Source: Herbaspirillum aquaticum (GTDB lineage Bacteria > Pseudomonadota > Gammaproteobacteria > Burkholderiales > Burkholderiaceae_D). Taken from it: a stretch of DNA of 64,000 bases. A model generated the notes under the pieces. It was not told the origin of the DNA. It did no database searches and saw only the letters and a program-made list of their open reading frames with translations. The translations under genes and the position numbers were made by a program. This document shows positions 24,729-35,107 of this stretch, in pieces. The stretch covers positions 62,001-126,000 of the forward strand of contig NZ_NJGV01000011.1 of NCBI RefSeq assembly GCF_002213425.1, in the 5' to 3' direction. Position 1 is the stretch's first letter. Every line of letters starts with the position of its first letter.

Positions 24729-25592
24729 ATGAACCGCCACACGCCACAACACATCGACTATCCCGCACAGCAAGACATGGCACCGCTGGGCCAGCGTCGC
24801 CTGCGCCGTGCGCAGCTGGCGGGCCTGGCCACGCTGGCCGCCGCAGGCGCTCTGCTGGCCATCGCCGTGATCGCACCGGTCCAGGCGCAGGAAGCAGCAC
24901 CCGCCACGCCGGATGCCAACGCCTCGCCGCTGCACCTGGCCGGCAACATCGGCATCGTCAGCCAATACGTCTTCCGCGGCACCACCCAGACCAACCAGAA
25001 ACCGGCCCTGCAAGGCGGCTTCGACCTGACCCATGACAATGGCCTCTATGCCGGTGTCTGGATGTCCAACATCAGCTGGATCTCGGACACCAATCCGGCC
25101 GCCTCGGCCAGCCTCGAAGCCGATGTCTACGGCGGCTGGAAACCGGCCCTCACCGATTGGCTCACCGGCGACATCGGCGTGCTGCACTACGCCTATCCCG
25201 GCAGCTACCCGGCCGGCATGACCAAACCCGATACCACCGAGGTCTACCTCGGCGTGGATGCCAAGTGGATCGCCTTCAAGTATTCGTACAGCACCGGCAA
25301 TACCTTCGGCAATGCCGATACGCGCGGCAGCACCTACGCCGACCTCTCGGTGAACCATGAACTCTTCGCCGGCATCACCGGCCTGGCCCACATCGGCCGC
25401 CAGCGCTACACCGGCCCCAATGCCGCCAACCTCTCCTACACCGACTGGAAACTGGGCCTCTCGCGCGACTTCTCCGGTTACGTGCTGGGCCTGGCCTGGA
25501 CCAGCAGCAATGCGCCCGCTGCCGGCTACACGCTGCGTGGCAAGAACATCGGCAGCAACCAGTGGATCGCTTCGGTCAACAAGAGCTTCTGA
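24729..25592 (+). CDS. TorF-family putative porin (TIGR02001-type)
   Basis: This 287-residue outer membrane beta-barrel has an unusually long N-terminal region before its signal (GLATLAAAGALLAIAVIAPVQAQ). The mature part begins LAGNIGIVSQYVFRGTTQTNQ, the TIGR02001 hallmark of SQY-FRG type. Alternating strands follow, for example GLYAGVWMSNISW and LTGDIGVLHYAYPG, up to a terminal Phe in WIASVNKSF. It is the first of three same-strand genes that end convergent with kdpE. The TTTAC element in its promoter suggests shared control with kdp. The permeant is unknown. Confidence 0.85.
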   Translation: MNRHTPQHIDYPAQQDMAPLGQRRLRRAQLAGLATLAAAGALLAIAVIAPVQAQEAAPATPDANASPLHLAGNIGIVSQYVFRGTTQTNQKPALQGGFDLTHDNGLYAGVWMSNISWISDTNPAASASLEADVYGGWKPALTDWLTGDIGVLHYAYPGSYPAGMTKPDTTEVYLGVDAKWIAFKYSYSTGNTFGNADTRGSTYADLSVNHELFAGITGLAHIGRQRYTGPNAANLSYTDWKLGLSRDFSGYVLGLAWTSSNAPAAGYTLRGKNIGSNQWIASVNKSF

Positions 25593-25642
25593 GTCCTGCC
25601 CGTCGCCTGACAAAAAGAATCATCACAAAGAGGTGCATCATC

Positions 25643-26050
25643 ATGCGTAGCCGTCTGCACTGGAAACGTGGCGAGGATCGCCTCCACCCGCTCTCGCCGC
25701 GCCATCTCTTCCTGCGTACCGCCCAGCGCCGCCGCTATCGCTGCGTGCTGGTAGCGCTGCTGATCTTCGTGCTCTGCGCCAGCATGGCGCCCCTCACGCA
25801 GGCCGTGGCCCCCTATCGCTCGCCGGAAGACTACGGCCCCTCGCCGCAAGCCCTGCAGCATCGCAACGAATGCCGACAGCAGATCAGCGACTCCATGCCC
25901 GGGAAGATCGAGAGCGAGGAATTCGTGGCCCGTACCGACCACGAATACTTCCGCTACGTGGTGCGCCATGCGCTGCGGGAAGTTCTCTTCATCTGCGATG
26001 CGCGTACCGGCCAGATCCGCCGCCAGATCGATATCTGGGGGGATCTTTAG
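25643..26050 (+). CDS. Small membrane-anchored or secreted protein of unknown function
   Basis: This 135-residue protein starts at the ATG at 25643, 50 bp after the porin gene, with an AAAGAGG-like ribosome site. It has a very basic N-terminus of about 35 residues (RSRLHWKRGEDRLHP, RTAQRRRYR), one hydrophobic helix (CVLVALLIFVLCASMAPL) and then a periplasmic domain with two Cys (RNECRQQI, LFICDARTG). Charge placement suits an uncleaved type II anchor or a long signal peptide. I recognise no family. Its position suggests that it is co-expressed with the porin. Confidence 0.65.
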   Translation: MRSRLHWKRGEDRLHPLSPRHLFLRTAQRRRYRCVLVALLIFVLCASMAPLTQAVAPYRSPEDYGPSPQALQHRNECRQQISDSMPGKIESEEFVARTDHEYFRYVVRHALREVLFICDARTGQIRRQIDIWGDL

Positions 26051-26154
26051 GTTCATATCGCGCTAGAACCGCCGTCCGGCGGGCATTCCCGTCTGGGCAC
26101 ACAGCCGGGCTGGACAATCGGGCGAGCTGACGGCAAGATGCGGCATCCTTATCC

Positions 26155-26751
26155 ATGCCCCACTTGACCGACCTGCCCATGCAAGCCGACTACGCCACCA
26201 TCCTGCAGTGGATCTACCTGTTCAATTCCCTGGCCCTGGCCCAGCTGGCCCTGAAGCAGCTGGGACGCCGCCGCAAGGCGCGCGCGCTGGAACAACGCTT
26301 TCGCGCTGCCCAGACCGCCGAATGGCGCAACACCGCACCGGACTTCATGCACGCGCGACTGGGCAGGCCCCATGCGCAGGAAGCGCGCGAAGACGGTGCC
26401 ACGCTCTATCGTTGGCGCGGCGAACGGCACTGGCTGGAGGCGCTCTATCGCGAGGGCCGCTGCGAGAGCGTGGATGTGTCCGACCATCTGGAAGAAAGCT
26501 TCCCGACCGTCAATACCTACTTCAACTGCGCCGTGCTGGCCGCACTGGTCTGCGCCTGGAAATTCTCGGGACTGGCCGATGCGCCCGAGCTGCCGGTGGC
26601 CGCGGCGGGCAAGCAATACCTCGCCAACTTCATCGTCTTCCTGGCCGGGGCCTGGCTGCTCTCCTTCGTGCTCAAGCGCCAGCGCATGCTGTTGAACCTG
26701 GGCTGCATCGTGATGGTGGTACTGGCCCTGCCGCTGCTGAACTGGCCTTGA
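26155..26751 (+). CDS. Hypothetical inner membrane protein
   Basis: This 198-residue protein has an N-terminal hydrophobic helix (LQWIYLFNSLALAQLALKQL), a basic cytoplasmic loop (RRRKARALEQRF) and a soluble segment with FPTVNTYFNCAV. Two or three closely spaced helices follow at the C-terminus (ANFIVFLAGAWLLSFVL and MLLNLGCIVMVVLALPLLNW). It begins 104 bp after the previous gene and ends 18 bp from the kdpE stop. I do not recognise the family. The start may be 26155 or 26179. Confidence 0.6.
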   Translation: MPHLTDLPMQADYATILQWIYLFNSLALAQLALKQLGRRRKARALEQRFRAAQTAEWRNTAPDFMHARLGRPHAQEAREDGATLYRWRGERHWLEALYREGRCESVDVSDHLEESFPTVNTYFNCAVLAALVCAWKFSGLADAPELPVAAAGKQYLANFIVFLAGAWLLSFVLKRQRMLLNLGCIVMVVLALPLLNWP

Positions 26752-26769
26752 GGCCGGTTCACTCCAGTT

Positions 26770-27480
26770 TCATTCGGCCACCACGTCGGCCACCCGATAG
26801 CCCACGCCGATCTCGGTGAGGATATGCACCGGCTGGGCCGCATCGCGCTCCAGTTTCTGGCGCAGGCGCTGCATGTAGATGCGCAGGTAGTGGCCATCCT
26901 CCGCATGCGACGGCCCCCATCCGGCCACCAGCAACTGGCGGTGCGTGATGACGCGCCCTGCATCGCGCAACAAGGTGGCCAGCAAGCGATATTCAATCTG
27001 CGTCAGGTGCAGCGCCTCGCCATTGCGGCTCACGCTGCGCGCCGGCAGGTCCACCACCACCTCCCCGAGACGATAGCGGCCGCTGGACTTCCCTGCGCCT
27101 GACGCGCGCGCATGGCGGCGCAATTGCGCACGCATGCGGGCCAGCAGTTCGGGCATGCCGAAGGGCTTGACCAGGTAGTCGTCGGCACCGGCGTCGAGGG
27201 CTTCCACCTTTTCTGACTCCTGCGTGCGCGCCGAGAGAATCACGATGGGCACGCTGCTCCAGTTGCGGATTTCGCTGATGACCTGCTTGCCGTCGCCATC
27301 GGGCAAACCCAGGTCGAGGATGATGAGGTCGGGCTTGCGGGTCCCGGCTTCGGTAACGCCTTCGCGTGCGCTCTTGGCTTCATGGACGATGAAGCCCTCC
27401 TGTTCGAGCGCACTCCTGACCAGTTTGCGGATGTGCGGGTCATCTTCGATGAAGACGATGTTGCCTGCGTGTTCTTGCAT
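26770..27480 (-). CDS. kdpE: KdpE response regulator
   Basis: This 236-residue OmpR-family regulator is the partner of KdpD. Its receiver domain has the phospho-acceptor Asp56 in IILDLGLPDGDGK, the acidic pair in FIEDDPHIRK, and Lys in YLVKPFGMPELLARM. The C-terminal winged helix shows HLTQIEYRLLATLLRDAGRVITHRQLL and RIYMQRLRQKLE. When phosphorylated under low K+ or osmotic stress it activates kdpFABC. It follows kdpD by 9 bp. Candidate binding sites with TTTAC repeats lie before kdp and before the TorF porin. Confidence 0.96.
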   Translation of the reverse strand: MQEHAGNIVFIEDDPHIRKLVRSALEQEGFIVHEAKSAREGVTEAGTRKPDLIILDLGLPDGDGKQVISEIRNWSSVPIVILSARTQESEKVEALDAGADDYLVKPFGMPELLARMRAQLRRHARASGAGKSSGRYRLGEVVVDLPARSVSRNGEALHLTQIEYRLLATLLRDAGRVITHRQLLVAGWGPSHAEDGHYLRIYMQRLRQKLERDAAQPVHILTEIGVGYRVADVVAE

Positions 27481-27489
27481 GGGGTGTCC

Positions 27490-30246
27490 TTATTCTTCCG
27501 GCAGGGCGGGTTGCGTTTCCACCGGCAGCATGAAGCAGACGGTTGCGCCCTGCCCGGCTTCCTGCGGCGCGATCCAGATGCGGCCCTGGTGCGCCTCGAT
27601 GATGGCGCGGCAGATCGCCAGGCCCAGGCCGACGCCGGGGGTGGACGATTCATTGTCGCCGCGCGTGAATTTTTCAAAGGCATGCTGCGTCATGGCCGGC
27701 GGGAAACCACGCCCGTGGTCGCTCACGCAGACCTTGACCTGGGGCTGGCCATCGCTGTCTTCCACATGCGCGCTGATGGCAATGGCACTGCCGGCCGGGG
27801 AATACTTGATGGCGTTCTCCACCAGGTTGGCCAACACCCGTTCAAGCAGCACGGCATCGACCCGCAACAGCGGCAGGTCGGGCGCGATGCGCGTCTCCAC
27901 CTGGCGTCCTTCCAGTGCCTTGGACAGCAGGCGCAGGGCCGAGCCGGTCAATTCCTCCAGCGCATTCCATTGGCGATTCAAGGTCACCACGCCCGCCTGC
28001 AGGCGCGCCATGTCCAGCAGGTTGTTCATCAGCCCGACCATCTTCTGCGACTGTTCGCTGATGGTACGCGCCATGGCGCGGGCGTCCTCATCCAGGCGCT
28101 CGTTGGCGGCCAGCACGTCGGCGCTGCCCACCAGCGAGGTCAGCGGCGTGCGCAGGTCATGCGAGATGGCCGAGAGGAGCGAATTGCGCAGGCGTTCCGA
28201 TTCCATCGTCACCAGCGCATCCTGGGCTACCTCGGCATAGTGCAGGCGCTCGATGGCCATGGCGATCTGCGAGCAGAAAATTTCCAGCATCTGGCGATTC
28301 TCGGGCAAGGCCAGTTGAGCGGCAGCCAGTTGGCGCTCCTCTTCACTGGCGCCCTCGATGGCAAACGCCAGCACGCCGCGCGTGCGCATGGTCGCCGTCA
28401 GCGGCAGGTACAGCGCCGCAGCCGAGGGCAAGGTCGCCGTGCCCTTGCCGGCAGCCTGGCCGTTGTCGTAGACCCATTGCGCCACGCCTGCATCCACGCT
28501 CTTCAAGACGTGCGGACCACCGCTGTCCTGCTCGGGCTCGGCCAGGCGCAACTGGTCGGCGCTGTCGGGCAGGAAGAAGGCGATGCGCGCACCGAACACG
28601 GCGGCCAGGTGACGGCGGCCGATTTCCAGGATCTGGTCCAGCGTCAGCAGCGCCGACAATTCCTTGCCCAGCATGTAGAGATTGGCGGCCCGTCCTTCAC
28701 GCTGCATGGCCACGCTGGCCTGGCGGCGCAGGCGCGCGGTGAGCGAGCTGATGAACAGCGACACCGCCAGCATCACCGCCAGCGTCAGCAGGTACTGCGC
28801 ATCGGAGACCGTGATCGAGAAGCGCGGATCGACGAAGAAAAAATCAAAGGACAGTACCGACAGCACCGACACCAGCGCCGAGGCCGCACGGCCATAGCGC
28901 ATCGCCACCAGCATCACGCCGACGAGGTAGAGCATGATGACGTTGGCCGGATGCAGCTTGCCATCGAGCACGAAGGCCAGCGTGGTGGTGACGGCGCAAC
29001 TGGCCAGCGCCCACAAGGTGCCGCGCGTGCGGCGGCGACGCGTGAGCAACGCTTCGGCGGCGCTGGCGGCGCTGTCGGTGCCGGACTGTTCCTGCTGCAC
29101 GCGGGTGCGGCTGCGGGCGATGGTGTAGAGGTCGATCTCACCGCCGCTGCGGGCGATGCGCTGGGCCAGGGTGCCACGCGGCCAGCGCAGCAGCTGGCGC
29201 AGGCCGCCCGCTTCCTGGCCGATCACCAGCTTGCCGGCATTGCGGCTGCGGGCGAATTGCAGCAGCGCAACGGACAATTCCTCACCGCTGATGCTGGCCG
29301 TTTCCGCGCCCAGGGATTGCGCCAGTTTGAGATAAGAGACTACGCGCTCGCGCGCTTCCATCGCCTGGCGCTGGCCCGGCAGGTCCACGTGAACCGCCAG
29401 CCACTCGGCCTGCAGCTTGGCAGCCAGGCGCGCGGCTTCGCGGATCAGGCGTTCCTCGCCGGCACCGCTGCCGACGGCCACCACGATACGCTCGCGCGCC
29501 TGCCACAGCTGGGCAATGGAGCGGTCGGCGCGGTACTGTCGCATGTCCGCATCGACGCGGTCGGCGGTACGGCGCAAGGCGATCTCGCGCAGCGCGATCA
29601 GGTTGCCTTTGCGGAAGAAATGGCGCCCGGCCTTTTCGGCCTGCTGCGGCAGGTAGACCTTGCCCTGCTGCAGGCGGGCCAGCAATTCATCGGGCGGGAT
29701 GTCCACCAGCATGACGTCGTCGGCTTCATCGAAGACATGGTCGGGCACCGTCTCGAAGACGCGGATGCCGGTGATCTGGCCGACCACGTCGTTGAGGCTT
29801 TCGATGTGCTGCACGTTGAGGGTGGTGTAGACATCGATGCCGGCGCGCAGCAGTTCATCGATGTCCTGCCAACGTTTGGCATGGCGCGAGCCGGGCACGT
29901 TGGAGTGCGCCAGTTCGTCGACCAGGATCACGCCGGGCTGGCGTTCCAGTGCGGCATCCAGGTCGAACTCGGGCAACTGCCGATCGCGGTACGGCACCAT
30001 GTGCATGGGCAGGCGCGTGAGACCGGCGAGCTGGGCCTCGGTCTCGGCGCGGCCATGGGTCTCGACCACGCCGGCGATCACATCCGTGCCTTGTGCAGCC
30101 AGCGCCTGGGCGGCTTCCAGCATGGCGAAGGTCTTGCCGACACCGGCCGAGAAGCCGAAGAAGATCTTCAGGCGGCCGCGCGCCTGGCGCTCTTCGTCGC
30201 GCATCACGCGTTCCAGCAGGTCGTCGGGGTCGGGGCGGGTGTTCAT
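27490..30246 (-). CDS. kdpD: KdpD sensor histidine kinase
   Basis: This 918-residue membrane sensor kinase has an N-terminal KdpD domain with Walker A FGFSAGVGKTFAML (about 30-43) and VDELAHSNVPGSRHAKRW. A USP-like domain (about 250-370) follows, then four TM helices of the DUF4118 block (about 405-500, ASCAVTTTLAFVL onward), a GAF-like domain (about 520-660), and HisKA with phospho-His696 in AISHDLRTPLTSL. The HATPase domain has VLANLVENAIKYSP and GVGLGLAICRAIIEAHQG. All family parts are present, so it should be functional. A perfect hairpin terminator separates it from kdpC, so its expression is partly uncoupled from the pump. Confidence 0.96.
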   Translation of the reverse strand: MNTRPDPDDLLERVMRDEERQARGRLKIFFGFSAGVGKTFAMLEAAQALAAQGTDVIAGVVETHGRAETEAQLAGLTRLPMHMVPYRDRQLPEFDLDAALERQPGVILVDELAHSNVPGSRHAKRWQDIDELLRAGIDVYTTLNVQHIESLNDVVGQITGIRVFETVPDHVFDEADDVMLVDIPPDELLARLQQGKVYLPQQAEKAGRHFFRKGNLIALREIALRRTADRVDADMRQYRADRSIAQLWQARERIVVAVGSGAGEERLIREAARLAAKLQAEWLAVHVDLPGQRQAMEARERVVSYLKLAQSLGAETASISGEELSVALLQFARSRNAGKLVIGQEAGGLRQLLRWPRGTLAQRIARSGGEIDLYTIARSRTRVQQEQSGTDSAASAAEALLTRRRRTRGTLWALASCAVTTTLAFVLDGKLHPANVIMLYLVGVMLVAMRYGRAASALVSVLSVLSFDFFFVDPRFSITVSDAQYLLTLAVMLAVSLFISSLTARLRRQASVAMQREGRAANLYMLGKELSALLTLDQILEIGRRHLAAVFGARIAFFLPDSADQLRLAEPEQDSGGPHVLKSVDAGVAQWVYDNGQAAGKGTATLPSAAALYLPLTATMRTRGVLAFAIEGASEEERQLAAAQLALPENRQMLEIFCSQIAMAIERLHYAEVAQDALVTMESERLRNSLLSAISHDLRTPLTSLVGSADVLAANERLDEDARAMARTISEQSQKMVGLMNNLLDMARLQAGVVTLNRQWNALEELTGSALRLLSKALEGRQVETRIAPDLPLLRVDAVLLERVLANLVENAIKYSPAGSAIAISAHVEDSDGQPQVKVCVSDHGRGFPPAMTQHAFEKFTRGDNESSTPGVGLGLAICRAIIEAHQGRIWIAPQEAGQGATVCFMLPVETQPALPEE

Positions 30247-30279
30247 GTCGGGCGTTCAGGGTTGGAGCATTGTAGTGGC

Positions 30280-30315
30280 AAAAAGCCGGTGGCACGCGGG
30301 TTGCGTGCCACCGGC
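30280..30315 (-). terminator. Intra-cluster terminator between kdpC and kdpD
   Basis: A perfect 13-bp stem (GCCGGTGGCACGC at 30285-30297 with its complement at 30303-30315), with a 5-nt loop, is followed on the minus strand by five Ts. It should end or attenuate transcription of kdpFABC before kdpDE. Confidence 0.85.
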
Positions 30316-30336
30316 CATGCTGCAGGCAGCAGGGGA

Positions 30337-30948
30337 TTACTTGACCGCGTCCGCCTTGGGCAAGGGCGCCGCCGCATCCAGCGCCAGGTTCAGCTTGAGC
30401 ACATTGACGCGCGGTTCCCCGAACAGGCCCCATTGCGGCGCCTCGCTGTTGACGCGCACCAAGGCACGCACCTGCTCCAGGGTGATGCCGCGCGCACGGG
30501 CCACACGGCCGGCCTGGTACTCGGCCGCAGCCGGGCTGATCTGCGGATCCAGGCCGCTGGCCGAGGCCGTCAGCAGGTCGATGGGAATCGCCCCCTTGTT
30601 GTCGGGGTCGGCTTCCTGCAGGGCCTTGGCGCGGTCTTCAGCGGCTTGCGTCAAGGCCGGGTTGGTTGGTCCCAGGTTGCTGCCGCCGGAGGCCATGCCA
30701 TTGTTGGGGAAGGTACCGGCCGCCGAAGGACGGCCCCAGAAGTAGGCCGGGCTGGTGAAGTTCTGGCCGATCAGTTCCGAACCGACCACCTGGCCTTGCC
30801 GTTCGATCAGGCTGCCATTGGCCTGCTGCGGGAAGAAGGCCTGCGCCAGCGTGGTCACCAGGAGCGGATACAGGCCGCCCAGCAGCACACCCAACAGGAG
30901 GAAGAGCGTGATGGCCGGACGCAGCGGATGGGGAGTCGAGGTTTTCAT
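30337..30948 (-). CDS. kdpC: KdpC, K+-transporting ATPase chaperone-like subunit
   Basis: This 203-residue KdpC has one N-terminal TM helix (ITLFLLLGVLLGGLYPLLVTTLA) and a periplasmic domain. Family motifs include GSELIGQNFTSPAYFWGRPSA, NLGPTNPAL and PIDLLTASASGLDPQISPAAA, and it ends with VNVLKLNLALD. It stabilises the KdpFABC complex and raises ATP affinity of KdpB. It lies 29 bp after kdpB. Confidence 0.96.
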   Translation of the reverse strand: MKTSTPHPLRPAITLFLLLGVLLGGLYPLLVTTLAQAFFPQQANGSLIERQGQVVGSELIGQNFTSPAYFWGRPSAAGTFPNNGMASGGSNLGPTNPALTQAAEDRAKALQEADPDNKGAIPIDLLTASASGLDPQISPAAAEYQAGRVARARGITLEQVRALVRVNSEAPQWGLFGEPRVNVLKLNLALDAAAPLPKADAVK

Positions 30949-30977
30949 GTGACTTTCCTTGAGAGTCGTAATCGGGT

Positions 30978-33173
30978 TCAGACCAGGCCGAAGGCGGTCA
31001 GCAGCAGGTCGATCAGCTTGATGCCCACGAACGGCACCACCAGGCCACCGACGCCATAGATCAGCAGGTTGCGGCGCAGGAGCACGGCCGCGCCCAGGGC
31101 GCGATAGCGCACGCCACGCAGGGCCAGCGGGATCAGTCCCACGATCACCAGCGCATTGAAGATCACCGCCGACATGATGGCCGAATCGGGGCTGGACAGA
31201 TGCATCACGTTGAGCGCGCCCAGCTGCGGATAGCTGGCCACGAACATGGCCGGGATGATGGCGAAGTACTTGGCCACGTCATTGGCGATGCTGAAGGTGG
31301 TGAGACTGCCGCGTGTCATCAGCATCTGCTTGCCGATCTCGACGATCTCGATCAGCTTGGTCGGATTGGAGTCGAGGTCGACCATGTTGCCGGCTTCCTT
31401 GGCCGCCTGGGTGCCGCTGTTCATGGCCACGGCCACGTCGGCCTGGGCCAGCGCCGGGGCGTCATTGGTGCCGTCGCCGGTCATGGCCACCAGCTTGCCT
31501 TCGGCCTGGTGCTGGCGGATCAGGGCCAGCTTCTGTTCCGGCGTGGCTTCGGCGAGGAAGTCATCGACCCCGGCTTCGGCGGCGATGGCCGCGGCCGTCA
31601 GGCGGTTGTCGCCGGTGATCATGACGGTCTTGATGCCCATGCGGCGCAGTTCGCCGAAACGTTCCTTGATGCCGCCCTTGACGATGTCCTTCAACTCCAC
31701 CGTACCGAGGATGCGGATCGGTGCGCCCTGGTTGATCACGGCTGCCTCGTTGTTCCATTCGATCACCACCAGCGGCGTGCCGCCACGGCGGGCAATGGCT
31801 TCCACATCGCTTTCCACCTGGGCCGGCAGGCGCTGGTCGGCCGAACGCACCAGCTTGCGGATGGCGTCGGCTGCGCCCTTGCGGATGCGGCGCGTGCCGA
31901 TGTCGATGCCCGAGACACGGGTCTGCGCCGAGAAGGGAATGAACTCCGCGCCCAGGTTGGCCATCTCGCGTTCGCGCAGGTTGAACCGGTTCTTGGCCAG
32001 CACCACGATGCTGCGGCCTTCCGGCGTTTCATCGGCCAGCGAGGCCAGTTGGGCGACGTCGGCCAATTCGCGCTCGGCCACGCCGGGAGCCGGCATGAAG
32101 GCGGCGGCCTGGCGGTTGCCCAGGGTGATGGTGCCGGTCTTGTCCAGCAGCAGTACGTCGACGTCACCGGCGGCTTCCACCGCACGGCCGGAGGTGGCAA
32201 TCACGTTGGCCTGCATCATGCGGCTCATGCCGGCCACGCCGATGGCCGAGAGCAGGCCGCCAATGGTGGTCGGGATGAGGCATACCAGCAGGGCGATCAA
32301 CGCCGTCACCGTGACCGGCGAACCGGCACCGGCGGCGGTGACCGAGAAGATCGAGAACGGCAGCAAGGTCACCGTCACCAGCAGGAACACCAGCGTCAGC
32401 GCCACCAGCAGCAGGGTCAGCGCCAGTTCGTTGGGGGTCTTCTGGCGGCGGGCGCCTTCGACCATGGCGATCATGCGGTCCAGGAAGGCTTCGCCCGGAT
32501 TGACCGACACGCGCACCACGATCCAGTCCGACAGCACGCGCGTGCCGCCGGTGACGGCCGAGAAGTCGCCGCCGGATTCGCGGATCACCGGCGCCGATTC
32601 GCCGGTGATGGCGCTCTCGTCGACAGTGGCCACGCCTTCGATGACGTCACCATCGGCGGGCACCGTATCGCCCGCTTCGATGAGCACCAGGTCACCCTTG
32701 CGCAGGCTGCCGCCTTCGACGACTTCACACTGGACGGCGGCCGCAGCTACGCCGCCGCGTGTCTGGTCGCTGCTGCGCAGCTTCTTGGCCATCACGCTCT
32801 TCTTGACGCCGCGCAGGGCAGCGGCTTGCGCCTTGCTGCGGCCTTCGGCCAGCGCTTCGGCGAAGTTGGCAAAGAGCACCGTGAACCACAGCCAGGCAGC
32901 AATGGCGAAGATGAAGCCAGCCGGGGCCTCACCCTTGCCGGTGACGGCCTGGATGAACAGCAGCGTGGTCAGGATGCTGCCGAGGTAGACCACGAACATC
33001 ACCGGATTGCGCCATTGCACGCGCGGCGACAGCTTGCGGAAAGAATCGGCCAGGGCCGGCTTGACGATCTTGGGATCGAACATCCAGCGCGCAGTCTGCG
33101 CGGCGGAAGGAAGGGCATCGGCCGGCACGGCTTGGGTGCTGGCAGCCGGAGTATTGCTGGAAGGGGTAGTCAT
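30978..33173 (-). CDS. kdpB: KdpB, P-type K+-transporting ATPase catalytic subunit
   Basis: This 731-residue P-type ATPase couples ATP hydrolysis to K+ movement through KdpA. The phosphorylated Asp344 sits in [17 protein letters not shown] in [12 protein letters not shown], the KGA nucleotide-binding motif ([12 protein letters not shown]) and the hinge [22 protein letters not shown] are intact. The start at 33173 gives an N-terminal extension of about 37 residues, Ser/Ala/Pro-rich, ahead of the usual KdpB core ([15 protein letters not shown]). The extension is not typical of E. coli KdpB (682 residues) but is common in related bacteria. Confidence 0.96.
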   Translation of the reverse strand: MTTPSSNTPAASTQAVPADALPSAAQTARWMFDPKIVKPALADSFRKLSPRVQWRNPVMFVVYLGSILTTLLFIQAVTGKGEAPAGFIFAIAAWLWFTVLFANFAEALAEGRSKAQAAALRGVKKSVMAKKLRSSDQTRGGVAAAAVQCEVVEGGSLRKGDLVLIEAGDTVPADGDVIEGVATVDESAITGESAPVIRESGGDFSAVTGGTRVLSDWIVVRVSVNPGEAFLDRMIAMVEGARRQKTPNELALTLLLVALTLVFLLVTVTLLPFSIFSVTAAGAGSPVTVTALIALLVCLIPTTIGGLLSAIGVAGMSRMMQANVIATSGRAVEAAGDVDVLLLDKTGTITLGNRQAAAFMPAPGVAERELADVAQLASLADETPEGRSIVVLAKNRFNLREREMANLGAEFIPFSAQTRVSGIDIGTRRIRKGAADAIRKLVRSADQRLPAQVESDVEAIARRGGTPLVVIEWNNEAAVINQGAPIRILGTVELKDIVKGGIKERFGELRRMGIKTVMITGDNRLTAAAIAAEAGVDDFLAEATPEQKLALIRQHQAEGKLVAMTGDGTNDAPALAQADVAVAMNSGTQAAKEAGNMVDLDSNPTKLIEIVEIGKQMLMTRGSLTTFSIANDVAKYFAIIPAMFVASYPQLGALNVMHLSSPDSAIMSAVIFNALVIVGLIPLALRGVRYRALGAAVLLRRNLLIYGVGGLVVPFVGIKLIDLLLTAFGLV

Positions 33174-33234
33174 AAGGGTATCCGTTGCGGGTTGCTCTGC
33201 CGGGCGCAGCGCCCGGCAGAATCCATCCAATCAT

Positions 33235-35016
33235 TTACATCGCCATCATCTGCAGGTGCTCGACCACCGGTCCCAGCGCCAGCGCCGGCACATAGGTCAG
33301 GGCACCGACCAGGATCACCGCACCGATCAGCAGCGCCACGAACAGCGGGCCGTGCGTGGGCAGGGTGCCGGAGGTAGCGGCGAGGCGCTTCTTGCCGGCC
33401 AGCGAACCGGCCATGGCCAGCACCGGCACGATGATGCCGAAGCGGCCCAGCCAGGTGCAGAGGCCGGTGGTGATGTTGTAGTACGGCGTGTTGGCCGAGA
33501 GCCCGGCGAAGGCACTGCCGTTGTTGTTGGCGGCCGAACTGAAGGCGTAGAGGATTTCCGAGAAACCGTGCGCCCCCGGGTTGGCGATACCGGCCAGGCC
33601 CGCTTCGACCATCACCGAGATCGCCGTGAAGATGAGCACCAGCGCCGGGGTCATGAGGATGGCGATGGACATCATCTTCATGTCGAATACGCCGATCTTC
33701 TTGCCCAGGTATTCGGGCGTGCGGCCGATCATCAGGCCCGCGATGAACACCGCCAGTACCGCAAAGATCAGCATGCCGTACAGGCCCGAACCCACCCCGC
33801 CGAAGACCACTTCACCCAGCTGCATCTGCAGCATCGGCACCAGTCCACCCAGCGGCGAGAGCGAGTCGTGCATGGCATTGACGGCACCGCAAGAGGCGGC
33901 CGTGGTGACGGAGGCGAACAGCGCCGAGGCCGGGATGCCGAAGCGGGTTTCCTTGCCTTCCATCATGCCGGGACCGGAAGCGTGCAGCGAGGCCAGCATC
34001 GGGTTGGGCTGCGACTCCGCAACCATCAACACCAGCGTCAACACCACGAACAAGATCGTCATCGAGGCCAGGATGGCCCAGCCCTGGCGGCGGTCGCCGA
34101 CCAGCACACCGAAACTGGTACAGAGGGCGGCCGGGATGATGAGGATGGCCAGCATCTGCAGGAAGTTGGTCAGCGGCGTCGGGTTCTCATACGGGTGCGC
34201 CGAGTTGGCGTTGAAGAAGCCACCACCGTTGGTACCGATCATCTTGATGGCTTCCTGGGACGCCACCGGCCCCATGGGCAAGGTCTGCTTGTCGGTGCTT
34301 TGCGCTTCGGTCACCGGTTCGCCCTTGGCATCCTTCAGGGGCTGGCCTGCAGCATCCAGCTTGGGCACGGTGTAGTGGGTCACTTCCAGCGTCTTCACGT
34401 CCTGGTAGGAACGGAAGTTCTGGATGCTGCCCTGCTGCACCAGCACCAGCGCGAACACCACCGACAGCGGCAGCAGCACGTAGAGCGTGCTGCGGGTCAT
34501 GTCGACCCAGAAGTTGCCGATGCCCTTGCTGCTGTGGCGGGCAAAGCCGCGGATCAGGGCGAAGGCAATCGCGATCCCGGTGGCGGCCGAGAGGAAGTTC
34601 TGCACCGCCAGTGCAGCCATCTGGGTCAGGTAGCTCATGGTGGCTTCACCCGCATAGCCCTGCCAGTTGGTGTTGGTGACGAAACTGAGCGCCGTGTTGA
34701 AGGACGAATCCGGGCTGACGTTGGCCAGTGCGGCCGGGTTCAGCGGCAGCCATTGCTGCACGCGCTGCAGCAGGTAGACCACGATCAGGCCCAGGAAATT
34801 GAACAGCACGGCCGCGATGGCGTACTGCTTCCAGTCCATCTCGTGCTCGCGGCTGATGCCGCAGAGGCGATAGAAGACGCGCTCGATGCCGCCGAAGAGC
34901 CGGTTCACGCGGGACTTGCCTTCCATCACGCGGGCCATGTACCAGCCCAGCGGCAGGGAGAGCACCAGCAGGACGGCCAGGTAGAGACCGAGCTGGAGAT
35001 AATTGTTGCTGTCCAT
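33235..35016 (-). CDS. kdpA: KdpA, K+ channel-like subunit
   Basis: This 593-residue membrane protein contains four SKT-like channel repeats with selectivity-filter segments such as [33 protein letters not shown] and [19 protein letters not shown]. It is the K+-binding subunit of KdpFABC. It starts 1 bp after the kdpF stop codon, so translation is tightly coupled. Its length fits the family (557-600). Confidence 0.96.
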   Translation of the reverse strand: MDSNNYLQLGLYLAVLLVLSLPLGWYMARVMEGKSRVNRLFGGIERVFYRLCGISREHEMDWKQYAIAAVLFNFLGLIVVYLLQRVQQWLPLNPAALANVSPDSSFNTALSFVTNTNWQGYAGEATMSYLTQMAALAVQNFLSAATGIAIAFALIRGFARHSSKGIGNFWVDMTRSTLYVLLPLSVVFALVLVQQGSIQNFRSYQDVKTLEVTHYTVPKLDAAGQPLKDAKGEPVTEAQSTDKQTLPMGPVASQEAIKMIGTNGGGFFNANSAHPYENPTPLTNFLQMLAILIIPAALCTSFGVLVGDRRQGWAILASMTILFVVLTLVLMVAESQPNPMLASLHASGPGMMEGKETRFGIPASALFASVTTAASCGAVNAMHDSLSPLGGLVPMLQMQLGEVVFGGVGSGLYGMLIFAVLAVFIAGLMIGRTPEYLGKKIGVFDMKMMSIAILMTPALVLIFTAISVMVEAGLAGIANPGAHGFSEILYAFSSAANNNGSAFAGLSANTPYYNITTGLCTWLGRFGIIVPVLAMAGSLAGKKRLAATSGTLPTHGPLFVALLIGAVILVGALTYVPALALGPVVEHLQMMAM

Positions 35017-35017
35017 G

Positions 35018-35107
35018 TCAGAAATCCTCCGGCTTGATCAGGGCGTAGACCAGGTACAGCAGGAGGGCGATGGAGACCACCAGCCCCAGCAGGGTCATGA
35101 GGTTCAT
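35018..35107 (-). CDS. kdpF: KdpF, small stabilising subunit
   Basis: This 29-residue single-helix membrane peptide ([20 protein letters not shown] then YALIKPEDF) has the C-terminal ALL/I-KPE-F pattern of KdpF. It lies in the lipid interface between KdpA and KdpB and stabilises the complex. Its ATG overlaps the stop of the preceding mini-ORF (ATGA) and its stop is 1 bp before kdpA. Confidence 0.93.
   Translation of the reverse strand: MNLMTLLGLVVSIALLLYLVYALIKPEDF

Noticed and set aside
27382-31059. 1225-codon plus-strand frame opposite kdpD and kdpC
   Set aside because: Antisense shadow of real kdp genes; low-complexity Gly/Ala/Gln/His composition and no start context.
31200-33377. 725-codon plus-strand frame opposite kdpB
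   Set aside because: Antisense shadow with His/Gly/Asp-rich composition and no recognisable domain.
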